Shown: positions 22,991 to 34,035 of the stretch, in pieces
Layout: each line of letters starts with the position of its first letter
Position numbering within the stretch: the first letter of the stretch is position 1
NCBI GenBank assembly: GCA_902702965.1
Contig: CACRXP010000002.1
Location: 3,848,254 to 3,912,253 of the forward strand
Length of the DNA stretch: 64,000 nucleotides
Source of the DNA: Spirometra erinaceieuropaei
Taxonomy: Eukaryota > Platyhelminthes > Cestoda > Diphyllobothriidea > Diphyllobothriidae
Direction of reading: 5' to 3'
Notes under the pieces: generated by a model
Seen by the model: the letters and a program-made list of their open reading frames with translations, nothing else
Told to the model about the DNA's origin: nothing
Database searches by the model: none
Position numbers and translations under genes: made by a program

Positions 22991-23447
22991 GTTTTAGCAG
23001 ATAAGTGAATACTGCGAAAATATGTAGCGTCCTGCCAGATCCAATTAATTGCTGATAACACCAACCCAATGCCCCACTTCTGTTTTCCGTTGTCTTAACT
23101 GCACCTCAACTATCAAATTTCATCAGTCTCCGACAACAAAAAATAGCCAGATTATGGTGTCGACTTGTCCCGCGAAATCGTACGTCATCGCTTTCAAGAG
23201 AAACAAAGCTAATGACGGCCACCCCTCACGATGAAGCCTGTGAGCTCTGTTAACAAACCTCCTTCATATTCGGGGATGAACAACTGGTGCAGTGCCAGGG
23301 AATGCCCCTCATGATTTGGGACAAGCTACCCGCAATAACTGCCAGGTAGTCAGCGCCGTACTTGGCATTGACAAGAAGCAGCATTCTTCGATTTGTTTTC
23401 AAAGAAGCCGCCTGGTCAGCCTGACTAAAGCAGGAGAATAACAGTGG

Positions 23448-23932
23448 CTGAATTCCCTGATAATACCATTGAATAAGCACTCATACAGCGGACAACATTT
23501 GGGTCAAGTTACCCGCCCAACCTACTGCGACGTCTGAAATCCACCAAATCTCATACAGTAACTTGACTGCCAAGCAGGCATTATTCAAAATCTGCCAAAA
23601 CATCTATGAATTACGCAAGCCTGGTAGTCATCTGGTGGATTCTGGGTGAATTACTTAGGAAATACTGCTTGGGCAGTCAACTTACTGTATCGGATTTGGT
23701 GGATTCCAGACGTCGCAGTAGATTGGGCGAGTAACTTGACCCAAATGTGATTAAACTCGAGTCGCCCGGCGGGGCCTCGTAGCTCAAGTGGTTGGAGCGT
23801 TGGTTGTACTAAAGCCTTCTCCTTACTGCGTGGGTTCGAATCCCACCGAGGCGTCCAGTTTTTCACAGTTGGGTCAATATGAGTTGCTGAATTCCCTGAT
23901 AATACCGTCAAATAAGCACTCATACGGCGGAC
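23448..23932 (+). mobile_element. tRNA-capped fold-back repeat, copy with one tRNA-like end
   Basis: Inverted arms: 23502-23560 (GGGTCAAGTTACCCGCCCAA and on) mirrors about 23668-23746 (...GGGCGAGTAACTTGACCC). A tRNA-like unit follows at 23773. A direct repeat of about 47 bp (CTGAATTCCCTGATAATACC to TACAGCGGAC) bounds the whole structure at about 23448-23494 and 23885-23932; it is either a long target duplication or part of the element. The left tRNA-like unit of the 38.6 kb copy is absent. Confidence 0.6.
23773..23853 (+). tRNA. tRNA-like sequence (repeat-borne)
   Basis: 81 nt. The acceptor stem GGCCTCG pairs with CGAGGCG except at the first pair. The D arm is GCTC AAGTGGTTG GAGC, and a GTGGG TTCGAAT CCCAC T arm is perfect. 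The anticodon arm is irregular: the best hairpin has a TTGTACTAAA-type loop and a long spacer before the T arm. An amino-acid identity is not safe to assign. Copies at 38605 and 38936 sit in the same repeat, so this is probably a tRNA-derived module with intact polymerase III boxes and not a cellular tRNA gene. Confidence 0.5.
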
Positions 23933-24535
23933 ACCACTGAAGTGTAGACGGAAGAGAAATTAACACGAAGTATCTCATCAGTTGCCCAAACAAATGCCCA
24001 CCGACCTAGCTCGATTTCAATAAAATTTCATCTTCTTACCTGCAGGTATGACAGAAAGCAAGGTCCCCCTTTATCAATAATTTAAGTTCAATTTCTACCC
24101 CCAGCCTGTATCTACTGGAGCTTAGGAATTCAAGCCCAGTGGAGTAGAGCCGATGGGGCCACCAAAGCCATGTCATCCCCTGGGATAAATCAGGAATCAG
24201 AATGCACTAATACAAGCTGGACATTGGATTTGTCCACTGATTCAAGGCTACCATGCACAGTGCAGTCAACAGCAGCAAAGAAAAAAACAAAGGAATCCTA
24301 GTGAGCAGAGCGCTTTTGTTTATCATCGTCATATCCCTCAAATTATGCAGTTCGAAATGAGCATAACTATAAAGGTCAGTTGCCTAAAAAAGTTGGCAAT
24401 GTGGATCAACGACAAGCTGTCTCGAGTTGCTGCCTACTCCCCGAAGCCAGACTATGGCTACGGGATCGCCGGCTACAGGAAGGTCTCACAGGGCGTCCAC
24501 AGGAAAAGATGACGCCGGGAACAGAAAATGCCGGT

Positions 24536-25700
24536 AAGGGTCGGTTATGCTGTTCTGGTCCCAAGTACAAGCGCCATATGGGTAATGCAGGTAAAGTAAG
24601 CCGAAGGAGGATGCTGGCGTCGTTAGTGGGGAAAGTGGCCAAAGCTAAAACGGGAAGAGGCAACCTGGTGGTTCGGTTTATAGGTAGAGTGGGTTTTAGG
24701 GATTGGGTTAGTGTAGGGCTAGGAATTGAGTTTAGGGTTGGGGTTTGTGTTGGGTTAAAGGGCTCCGGTTAAAGTTGGGGTTTTGATTGCGGTTTAGGCT
24801 TGGTATTTATGTTGGAGTTAGTATTAATGTTAGGGTTAGGGTGGGGTATCGATCAAAGTCAGGGTTAGGGTTGGGGTTTAGGTGAGGATTAAGGCAGGCT
24901 CCGGGTTAGGGCTAGTGTTTGTGGTAAGTTTAATGCTAGGATTAGCGTTAAGTTAGGGAAAAACTTGGATGTCTTATGCTGCCCTCTTGATAGGGGTGGG
25001 TTACGCTGTTCTGGTCCAAAGTGTAAGCGCAATGTGGGCATTGAAAGTAAAGTATGCCGATGTGGGATGCTGAAACCGTTAGTGGAAAAGTAGCCAAAGC
25101 TGAAACGGAAAAGGGCAACCTACTATTTCGATTTAGAAGTAGGGTTAATTTTTGGATTTGGGTTAGTATCAGGCTGAGAATTGACTTTAGGGTTATGGTT
25201 TGTGTTAAGTTTAAGAGATCTAATTCGAGTTAGGGTTTTGATTGCGGTTTGGGTTTGCATTTAATGTTGGAGTCGGGATTAGGGTTAAGTTTGGGCTATG
25301 GTTAAGGTTGTGGTTTGAGTAACGGTTAAGGCTAGACTTGGAGTTTGGGTTAGAGCTAGGGTGTGGCTTAGGGTTGAGGCTAGGGTTTGTGGTAGATCTA
25401 GGGTTTAGGGTTTAGTATTGAGGTTAGGGCTAGGTCTAGGTTTATAATTACGTCAAGGATTAGGTTTAGGTTACGGTTAGGTTTACAGTTAGGTTCTGGG
25501 TATTGTTTCCCCGCGTGTCCTGTCAGTCAGGTCTTTTGCGAGGATTATAGGCTTCCTTCAATCTCGCGACAGATATTTCATACATCAGGTTACCTTTTCC
25601 GTTTCTGTCCCGGCTACTTCCCCACTAACAATTTCAGCTTTTCCTTTCGGCTTCCTCTACTTCCAATGCCCACATGGCGCTTACATTTGGGACCCTTGCC
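24536..25700 (+). repeat. Telomere-like inverted-repeat element, end family I (double)
   Basis: End block at 24540-24660 (CTGTTCTGGTCCCAAGTACA to AACGGGAAGAGGCAACCT), then degenerate TTAGGG-like DNA, then a second direct end block at 24995-25130, more array to about 25500, and an inverted end block at 25595-25695. The G-rich strand is plus throughout. Array units vary widely (TTAGGG, TTTAGG, GGTTAGTG), so it is old or never was a true telomere. The 130-codon frame at 24380-24772 reads through the end block and is not supported. Confidence 0.7.
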
Positions 25701-26653
25701 AAAATGCCTACTAGTGCAGCGTGTTCACCGTCACTATTGTGTTTTTACCGATGCGCTCGTGTGTGAATCCGAAACCTTGGTAAAGTAAGTCTTCCGTCCT
25801 GCGACTCGGAAGCCCTCTTCTTCTCCTCCCCATTCCCCTCAACCCTTCTCTCCTTCTTCTTTTTCTTTTCCTCTCCTAGTCAACATCATCACTTTTTGTT
25901 TTGTCCCCAGCCATTACTATTACACCACCGCCACCACCACCACCGGCAGCACCAGATGAGCACCACAAAAACCATTACATAATTTCGATAAGAAAATAAA
26001 ATCTAAGGGACGATCTTATTCTAAAATGACCAAAGTGACAAACTCATATCCGCCCTGGAACTCTTAAGGTGCGCGGTCAGTAGCTTGCTGCCTCCTAAAC
26101 CAAATTTCTGAAGGTTCTACCTTTTAACCGAGTCCAAACAACTTCTTCACTCGCGGTGGAACAATGGACCAGGTTGGTTGTCAAGACGACCTAGATACTG
26201 ACCTCCCCCTGGTCTTCTGAGGCATAAAATGACTGCATGCAAAGGTGTAGGTGGTTTGTCATTCATAATTGCATGACACAGCGTGAGGCGATACTGTCGG
26301 GCGGGTGGACAATAAAGGTCTTTTCTGTGGCCATTAAAAGTTCAAATGTACTTGTTTGTATTTCCACATTATGTCATCTAGAAAATGTTGACTCCAGTAA
26401 TAAATCTTCCGCAATGGCCTTTCTTTCGGTGGAATATGCTAACAGTCATGAAAGGACATAAAATCGCGTTCTCTTAAAGCATTAACGACGAAGACTGACC
26501 AGCATCTGGCGTTGCACAACCTGCTGATGTTTACTTTATTCGATCTTGTGATGGATAAAAAGGGCACTAGGGGATCATGCGGGGATCCGCCAGGCTAAAC
26601 TCGAGGAAACACGCTTTGCATGGAATCATATATAGAAGGAAAGCGAGAGCTTT

Positions 26654-27044
26654 TGGTAGGACTGGCTTGTATGGCCCCCTAAACAGGACATGGGAATAGG
26701 AACGCCCCGCCCAAGTAATAAAGGTGGATCTGCGCATAATTCCAGAAGGGGTAAAGTATTTCCGTGTCCTAACCCTGAACAATAATCTTAATATAAAACC
26801 AAACCGTTGCCCAAATCTTAGCCCAAACCCTAAACCTTAACGCTGCAGTTAACACTAGTCACCACCTTAACTCTAAACCTGATCCTGACTTACTTTATCA
26901 TTAACTTTAAATCTAGCCTTAAACCTTATCCCCAACCTAACACCAATTTCACTGGAAGTCGGCTCAAAGCCACCCGTATTGAAGGCGGTTCCCCCTTCTC
27001 GTGTCCTGTTTAGGGGACCACATAAGTCCGTCCTACCTAGCTTT
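26654..27044. repeat. Telomere-like inverted-repeat element, end family II (complete)
   Basis: GGTAGGACTGGCTTGTATGG and CCCCCTAAACAGGACAT at 26654-26690 are mirrored by GTCCTGTTTAGGGGACCACA and TAAGTCCGTCCTACC at 27000-27041. The interior (26765-26945) is degenerate CCCTAA-type DNA. About 390 bp in all. Confidence 0.75.
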
Positions 27045-27786
27045 TAAATAAACACCTTCAACAGGTGACGAGGTAAGCGGCAGTAAGAGTGGTTTTGTCA
27101 CTGTTATCATCTAAACCTGTTTCATAGAGTTAGCCGTGGATTCCAGTGTTGAAGACGCTCTAACTGAGCCGGATGCATATCCTTTTTCTTTCAATACAAG
27201 GTAAACAAGAGAGAAGATTGCAGGCGGTTGTGAATTTGAAAAAGCAGCGGTTTGTACTCGAAGAGTTAATTGTAGGTGAAGGGCGGATCTTCTGGACGCA
27301 TCTTTGACCATCACCGGCACGTGGGTCGTACACCATTCAGACAAAATCCACATCAGGTAACCGAAACGGAAACAGAACTATGGATAAACGTTAGGCGAAA
27401 AGGTGCTTCAGAGCTTCCACACAAGATTTTTGTGTTTGGCTATCTGGGCGAAGAAAATGAATATTCTTCACTATGTTGGAATGAAAAGGCGGCGGGTTTT
27501 GCAGCTAGGGTATTCGTGTGCTTGCCAAATTACTTTAGGAAATGGTTATGTTGGTTGTTTCATAGGGTTTCTAGAGCGCACTATATTTTTTTAATGACTA
27601 TGCTCTCAACAATGAAATTTACTGTTAATATTGCATAAATACCCCCCTTCCCACCCCTTCATATCGTGGAATGGCTTATGCGGCGTCCGCCTACGATATG
27701 CATATCGAGGTTAAAAGGCCCGTGAGAACTCGAATGAATTGCCAATACAGGCGAAGATGCGAGTTCCAGGTACTAGTTGATCAGAA

Positions 27787-27985
27787 GGAGAAGAAGAAGA
27801 AGAAGAAGAAGAAGAAGAAGAAAAAGAAAAAGAAGAGGAAGAAGAAGAAGAAGTGATAGCTGGAACAAGGACATTATTCGCATGACGTTTCGGATTCTCA
27901 CTTGAACCCATCAACAGAGACAGAGACAGATGATGATGGGTTCAAGTGAGAACCCGAAACGTCAGCCGAATAAAGTCTGTAGTGA
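27787..27985. repeat. (AAG)n tract fused to a family E inverted pair
   Basis: AAG repeats at 27787-27855 lead into family E sequence read on minus (tail end first). An inverted E unit follows at about 27931-27975 (GATGGGTTCAAGTGAGAACC then CGAAACGTCAGCC). Because E units elsewhere end in TTCTTCTTC, the microsatellite probably expanded from that tail. Confidence 0.65.
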
Positions 27986-28338
27986 CATTTAAGTCTGTTT
28001 TGTTTTAATCAGTTACAATACGCTTTGACACAACTTTGAATAAGACAAAGAACACGCACGTGCACTTTTACCTGCCGACAACTTTGTTCTTATTTACTAG
28101 TTTGTAACTGTTGGGATACTGCTATTTTCGTTTCCTGGATAGCCTACTCGCTGTGCCCAACTAGTGGATTTGTCTCTTACAAGTCCTTGTTCCAGATATC
28201 GCTTCTTCTTCTGATTAACTAGTTCCTGGAGCTCGCATCTTCGCTTGTATCGACAATTTGTTTGGGTGCGATGCGCTCCGATCGGCGCGACAATGGGAAA
28301 CTTTTGTCCTTCGAGAGGCCTCTACTTATGCGCAACCT

Positions 28339-28440
28339 TTTTTCCGCCTCTGTCTCTGATGATGGGTTCAAGTGAGAATCCGAAACGTCAGACGAATAAA
28401 GCCCTTATTCCAGCGATCGCTTCTTCTGATCAACTCGAAT
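28339..28440 (+). repeat. Family E unit, intact-looking core
   Basis: CTGATGA at 28356-28362, then a GGGTTC/GAATCC stem (one G-T pair) closed by AAGTGA, GAAA at 28382-28385, ACGTCAG, AATAAAGC and GCGATCGCTTCTTCT. It is the best-preserved single copy of the hammerhead-like core. One extra T sits between CTGATGA and the stem, and I find no convincing stem I, so catalytic ability is unproven. Confidence 0.6.
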
Positions 28441-28841
28441 AATTGTCAAACTTGCCCGTTTGTACTTTCTAAAAACTTTGGATTTTTATGCCGAGAAACT
28501 TCCTCATCGTACTGGATCAATGCATTGGGTGCGTGGTTCATTTGCCTCCCCAAATGCCTTGTCACCTCCACTGGCATTTTTGCTTTAACATGGGGCAAGC
28601 TGGTGAAAGAATTTGATCTCAGCTTGCATCTTTAAACTCTATCTGATTACACTATCAAGAGGATTCTCAACACTATCAGGCGCAAATACCTAGCAGAAAT
28701 TTAATTTCCCTCCTTTGGCGAGAGCATTCGTGCGCAATCCGTACCTCGAAAAGTATCCTTAATTGACGGTGGACTATATTTTACAACGAGAGGAGCACTT
28801 GTTTGCACTCTTTGCACGAAATCGTGTTATAGGTAGATCTA

Positions 28842-29829
28842 CAGTAAATGTACTAACTCATGAAATGTTAATCGAAAATCCCAAATGCGTTTTTTGCCTC
28901 GAAAAGATTACTTCAATAGGGTCATAACATTACTTACCATGCAGCATCATCCAAAGATAATTAAGATACTTCGGGATATGGGTTTTTGAATGAACTTCTT
29001 TCCGGCCGCCTGCAAAATCCACACTCTGTAAAAAATGGCTACAAAGGTAACATGAATTTTTCTCATTAATTTTCCGTGCCCTTATAAATTCAAATGTATT
29101 TCATAGAAAACGTGAATAAAAATGTTCATTCTTGTACTCAATTGAAAGAAAATTACGTCTTCTTGAAAGTTTGCCCTTGAAGAAAGGGCATAGTTTTTAA
29201 AAACCTTTGCAATTCCCAAATACTTTTGAACCCCACCTACAATTACACTTGCATTCAGGGTATCCAAACCGCAGGTTGCATATTTTCCGTATACGGGAAA
29301 TCATGCATTTTTATACGCCTTTGAGAGCAGACCATATAGGTTTCATAAAATTCAGTAGTCGATTTGATCCATATTGTAAACTTTGCAAGCAAAAGTTGTT
29401 AATGTAGAGACAAAACTTTTTATGAACGGTCATTTCATGGTCTTATAAAGCCTCATAATTAAAAACTTTTGTTAAACCGAAGTACACCTTTCAGGTACAA
29501 AATTTAAAGGAGATATAATCTTCTTTTAAATGAGAGGGAGAATTGATATTTTTGTGAACGCCTATGAGGAAATATATTTGAATTTATAAGAGCACCGAAA
29601 ATCACCCAGAAAAATTCATGTTGCATTAGTACCTATTTTTTATAGAGCGCAGGTTTTGCAAGTGGTCGCAAAGAAATTCTTTCAAAAGCCCACATCCCGG
29701 CGTAGTTGAATTATCTTGGGATTATGCTGTACGGCAAGTAATGCTACGACCCTACTTAAGTAATCTTTTCGAGGCAAAAAACGCATTTCGGATTTTTGGT
29801 TAACATTTCATGAGTAAGTACATCTAATA
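28842..29829. mobile_element. FB-1 copy 4 (type 1 ends, diverged)
   Basis: The left end CAGTAAATGTACTAACTCAT and the right end ...ATGAGTAAGTACATCTAATA are both flanked by TA (28840-28841 and 29830-29831). More substitutions than copies 1 and 6, so probably an older insertion. Confidence 0.75.
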
Positions 29830-30429
29830 TATGTGGCTCAATGTCGAACAACACAATGTTCTCTTGAGTCAGACCGTTAAATGGCGGAGAGATGATATCG
29901 GCTGACACCCAGAGCCCAATCTAGCCCTCAAACTTTGGTGTGTGATGAGGCTTAATAAGGATCGAACCGTCTCTTATTGTCCAAGAATGTGGGTTTATTT
30001 TATTTGAGGGAACAGCGCTTGTAGGGGGATTAAACGCCTGGTCAGTCACCGTGTCCCAGACCACTTCCAGTCATCTGTGCGAAAGTTTTTCTCACGATGA
30101 CTCAAATCAAACATAACCTAACCTTGTGTTTTTGGGATAGGGGCTATCCTAGTCGTAGTACTCTGACTAGATGTCCTGTCGACCGCAGCCGGACTGGTTG
30201 TATAAGGCAGTGGAGACGAAACGAGCGGTTATAATTAAACAGAGACACACCCTCCTTCATCTCTCAGACGGCCTAGGTCTGCGCACAGACCTGCTTCAGC
30301 CGGTGCTCAGTAAGGGCACAGCGTTATCAGATTTCCATGCTCACCCATCTCATCACTTTTTACTGGGAGGCTTTTTTGACTGTAAAACAGTCTACATATC
30401 CTGCATGATTTACAATATTGACAGTTCAG

Positions 30430-30720
30430 ACACGTCTTTCGCCGGTATTCTGTCGCTGCGTCGTAAGTTCTGAGGACATTAAAAAAATCTGAAATCCCAA
30501 AACTGGAGCATCTACCGGAAAGCAGGCGAGGGAAGCTGGAGGACGCGGCGGTGAGCTGAACATCTCGCAGCTGTATCGTGCAGCGGCAGAATATCGGTCA
30601 AACAGGTGGGCCTGGGCTACCGGCTAGTACCAGTGCTCTGTGTGTGGTAAATCACGTGATATCTGTAAACTACAGGCTGTACATTCGTAGTTTGTGAATA
30701 TCACGCGGTTATTCCACTGA
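30430..30720 (+). repeat. Dispersed repeat F, diverged
   Basis: Keeps CATCTACCGGAAAGCAGGC, TCTCGCAGCTGTATCGTGCA, GCGGCAGAATATCGG and GTGAATATCACGCGGTTAT of the 49.9-50.3 kb copies. It ends 24 bp before FB-1 copy 5. Confidence 0.55.
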
Positions 30721-30744
30721 AGTTGCTGGATTTCGACTCAGATA

Positions 30745-31736
30745 CGGTGAGTGACCGATCTCCTGAAATGTTCGCCAAAATTCTGAAATGCGTTTCCATT
30801 TAGAAAGGATTAATTAGGTGGGGTTGTAATATTGATTATCTTGCGACATAATCCTATAATATTTCGCACTCGGCAGGATGTCAGCTTTCGAATGCACGGC
30901 TCTTCAATTTCCTATAGAAGCCGGGCTCGGCACAAAATGACTACTTAAGTAGCATGCATTTTTCTCATTGATTTTCGATGGCCTTGCAAATTCAAATACA
31001 TTTTATGAGAAACGTTAAGAAAAAATATGCTTTTTTCAATCATTTGATAGGGAACCACCTCATCTTCATAGTTTATACTCGAAGAAGCGGTATAATTATG
31101 TTTTAAAAAAGTTTCAAATTATCAGATTTTTTAAGACTGTGCGATGTCTATTTATCCAGCATCACACCCGTCCTTTTACCACTGCTCCTCATGAAGTGTA
31201 CAACATAGTCCGCAACCATTGGAAAATTTTATGAACTTTTTTATAAAATCTTTTTAAAGGCATAGAAGAATGTGATTTTCTTTGCGCGGAACGCATGAAT
31301 CTTGTAGACTGCGATCACTAGGCGCTAATGCAACGGGTGATCAGGCTCCAAATTAATCCAGAATTGGAAAACTTTTTTATACATAATTATACTGCTTCTT
31401 CGAGTATGAAATATAAAGATGAGGTGGTTCCCTATCAAATAAGCAAGCAAAGCATATTTTTGTCAATGTTTCTTATAAAATATATTCGAATTTGCAAGGC
31501 CATCGAAAGCCAAGGGGAAAAATGCACGCTACTTAAGTAGTCATTTTTTGCCGAGCCCGGCTTCTACGGGAGATTGAAAAGACATGCATTCGAAAGCCGA
31601 CATCCTGCCGAGTCCGAAATATTATAGGATTATGCCGTAAGATAATCAATTTTACAACACCACCTAAGTAATCCTTTCTAATTGGAAACGCATTTCAGAA
31701 TTTTGGCGAACTATTCATGAGATTGATCACTCACTG
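30745..31736. mobile_element. FB-1 copy 5 (type 2 ends)
   Basis: Left end CGGTGAGTGACCGATCTC, right end ...GATTGATCACTCACTG, both flanked by TA (30743-30744 and 31737-31738). The AAAATGACTACTTAAGTAGC block at about 30936 is mirrored near 31530. 992 bp, the same length as copy 2. Confidence 0.85.
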
Positions 31737-31738
31737 TA

Positions 31739-32730
31739 CATATTCATATTGACTGTCGGATTGAGCTTCTAAGGTTTCATTCATAAAGAGCTATTTCAAA
31801 CTAATACATTAATTTCTGAGGCGACAGTTTTCTTGAGTTTACCAGTCTGACAGTTTTAGGAGGTCCAAGCAAGCGCCGTTGCCTATTGGATCAAAGTGGA
31901 AGAAATCTTTAGGCAATTAAGTCAAAATAAGCTGCGGAATGAAGCCTTGGAATTTCTTGACTATGAGGTGAGGTTTGTCTCAGGAAATACGCTTAATTCG
32001 CTTATCATTATTTATCCAAACATAAGTATTTCAAATAGATACCGCGGAGGTAATTATGTCGGAAAAATACACCGTACATTTTATAGTCAGAATTTCAGCA
32101 TTAAAGGTTTGCCGAAAGCCTTTGGTTTACCTGTTGTTCGACCAGTCATGTTACTGGGACCTGGGTGAACTTTACTTTCAGGTCAGTCAGAGAGGTAGAG
32201 GGTTTCGGAACGCCGGGCTGTAATTAGCAGCTCATATAACCTAACTGTTAATTAGCTGACCTGATTGCATACATGACAGTCCCTCGGCTCATGTGGCTAC
32301 GAGAGTGTGAAGGAATTGATATTTTTGCCCAAACTCTGCGGTGAATCGGGTCACGCTAGTACCCTGAGGTCGTTATTTCTGTATGGTTAGTCGTCAGAAA
32401 TGTAGACTGCCATTGGATGGTCACCTGTTCGATAAGCCCTATTTCCTTTGATGCGATGATCGGTGGTCGACGACGTGTAAAGCATTTACAAGAGTATGCT
32501 ATGTAGGCGTCTGGCTGGTTTTGTGGGAAATTGCTCCAGCCGTCCTTCTTTGATGTTTCCGGTTGCACCCAAAAAGAACGATAATTTAAGGCTAGACCGA
32601 AGAAATATTCATGTCTGCCATAAACATGAAAAAGTTTCTGACGTACGACATAAGCAAACGGTGTCCAAAGAGTATTAGCGCAATAAAAACAATTTTTTGT
32701 AGTCTAAGTTTCTTTAAAGCGCAGGTAATC
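31739..32730. other. Unassigned sequence
   Basis: AT-rich, with a 90-codon frame at 31896-32168 (+) that matches nothing I know. It is not the missing 5' part of the neighbouring PLE: none of the early reverse transcriptase motifs are present. Confidence 0.4.
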
Positions 32731-32734
32731 CATA

Positions 32735-33850
32735 AATGAGCTCGCCTCTTAGACACCTCCTAGCCGATGTCTTCATGGGCAAATTGGAGAGATTCCAACT
32801 AAGCGATCAGATCGAAAAACTTAAACGTTACGGCCGCTATGTTGATGATATCTTTGCAGTTGCCACAGCAGAAACCGACGTAGATGTCCTCTTAAGCGTT
32901 GTAAATCAGGCACACCCCTCTATCAAATTCACGTTGGAGATCGAAACGGCCGGTTCGCTCCCTTTCTTAGATGTTCTTCTAAGCAGGAGACCTGACGGGA
33001 GTGTCCGAAGAAGCGTTCACAGGAAGAAAACCTGCTCTGGACAATACACAAACTTCGCTAGTTTCATACTCCTACAACAAAAACGAAATCTAGTCCCATG
33101 TTTGGCACAAATAGCTAGAAAAATTTGGTCAACAGATGGCATCGAGGAGGAATTTAGAAAAACCCGGAACTTCTTTCGTGAAAACGGGTATCTGGACAGG
33201 TTCAATGCAAAGAATATGGCCGAACGACCGGTAAAACCCGCCACACAGACGGCCGAAAAGAAAACTCTGTTCTTTAAAGTCCTTTTTCAAGGGGACGCTG
33301 CGAGTGAACTCCTAAAGAGACGCCTTGATCAAGCTGTCTCACGAACCTTCCCAACAGCAAGGGTTCAAATATCATTCTCGACAAAGCCGATTTTACGCCG
33401 AGAAGGTAAGGATAAGTTGCCGCCCAAGACCACTTCAATGTGCATCTATTCCTTCACTTGCTCCTGTGGAGCAGGTTATATTGGTCGCACGAGTCGGCGC
33501 TTATCCAAGAGAATACGGGAACACCTTGCGGCATGTCTGGCAAAGGGCGAAACGAGGAGCATAAGCAGCACCATTCTCGCACATGTTGTCGATTCCGGAC
33601 GTCATGTAGACACCAATGAAGCGTTTCGTGTGATCTATAAAGTCCCGTCGAACTATCCTCAACCACTGGGACAGCGTCTGTTAGCAACAGCAGAGGCGGC
33701 TTCCATCAGGTTGCGAAAACCGATCTCGTGCGCACGGAAGAACGACGTTCAGGCACCGCGACAACAGTGGTCGAAGTTCGACTAACGCTACAACTCGCCC
33801 GCGCCCTTCCGCTCTCACCCCCTATTACCCCCCCCTCCACCCCCCTCCCC
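32735..33850 (+). mobile_element. Penelope-like retroelement, 5'-truncated, longest intact ORF
   Basis: Starts inside the reverse transcriptase, at the motif that normally reads MGSPLGPLLADVF, and runs through the nuclease to a 3' region (about 33786-33850, CGCCCGCGCCCTTCCGCTCTC) shared with the minus-strand copy at 7.6 kb. 5' truncation is typical of target-primed reverse transcription. I see no clear target duplication. Confidence 0.85.
32736..33785 (+). CDS. PLE reverse transcriptase (partial) and GIY-YIG endonuclease
   Basis: 349 codons, uninterrupted. Residues 1-17 hold the LLADVFMGKLE part of the palm. RYVDDIFAVA at 32-41 carries the catalytic YVDD aspartates, and the LPFLDVLLSR block at 73-82 is the next conserved palm motif. 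A long basic thumb/linker region follows. Residues about 240-320 form the GIY-YIG domain, with CSCGAGYIGRTSRRLSKRIREH-type residues near 239-260. The fingers and the first catalytic aspartate are absent, so it cannot polymerise alone. The start codon is only the first methionine after the truncation point. The complete frame suggests a relatively young copy. Confidence 0.85.
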   Translation: MSSPLRHLLADVFMGKLERFQLSDQIEKLKRYGRYVDDIFAVATAETDVDVLLSVVNQAHPSIKFTLEIETAGSLPFLDVLLSRRPDGSVRRSVHRKKTCSGQYTNFASFILLQQKRNLVPCLAQIARKIWSTDGIEEEFRKTRNFFRENGYLDRFNAKNMAERPVKPATQTAEKKTLFFKVLFQGDAASELLKRRLDQAVSRTFPTARVQISFSTKPILRREGKDKLPPKTTSMCIYSFTCSCGAGYIGRTSRRLSKRIREHLAACLAKGETRSISSTILAHVVDSGRHVDTNEAFRVIYKVPSNYPQPLGQRLLATAEAASIRLRKPISCARKNDVQAPRQQWSKFD

Positions 33851-33963
33851 CACATTCCCACACTCAGCCTGTGTTTAAGGCGAACTTTAATCGATTTATC
33901 TTATCACTGACGTGTTTTTACTTCTACCCCTTCCCATATAATTACTGGCCCGACGAGAATTTA

Positions 33964-34035
33964 TCGAAAGTTACGTATGCTCGCTACCTCGTCTTCTGAT
34001 TACTGTTATGGGCATTTTCTCAAATCTAAAAGGAT
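33964..34035 (+). repeat. Short dispersed repeat I
   Basis: TACGTATGCTCGC, ACCTCGTCTTCTGATTACTG and TATGGGCATTTTC recur in the same order at 46822-46892. The borders are unclear. Confidence 0.5.

Noticed and set aside
23773..23853. A functional cellular tRNA gene with a definite anticodon
   Set aside because: The anticodon stem is irregular, the spacer to the T arm is long, and the unit is repeated within a fold-back element, so I kept it as tRNA-like.
23651..23923. Apparent protein with a WDSNPR motif
   Set aside because: It is the reverse reading of the T arm of a tRNA-like sequence, a common artefact. The same applies to WNTRGSNSRPVS frames in SINE-A.
24380..24772. 130-codon frame
   Set aside because: It is formed by the end block of a telomere-like element and the start of its array; the other copies do not keep the frame.
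24675..25500. A true chromosome end
   Set aside because: The TTAGGG-like units are highly degenerate and bounded by inverted end blocks in the middle of the window.
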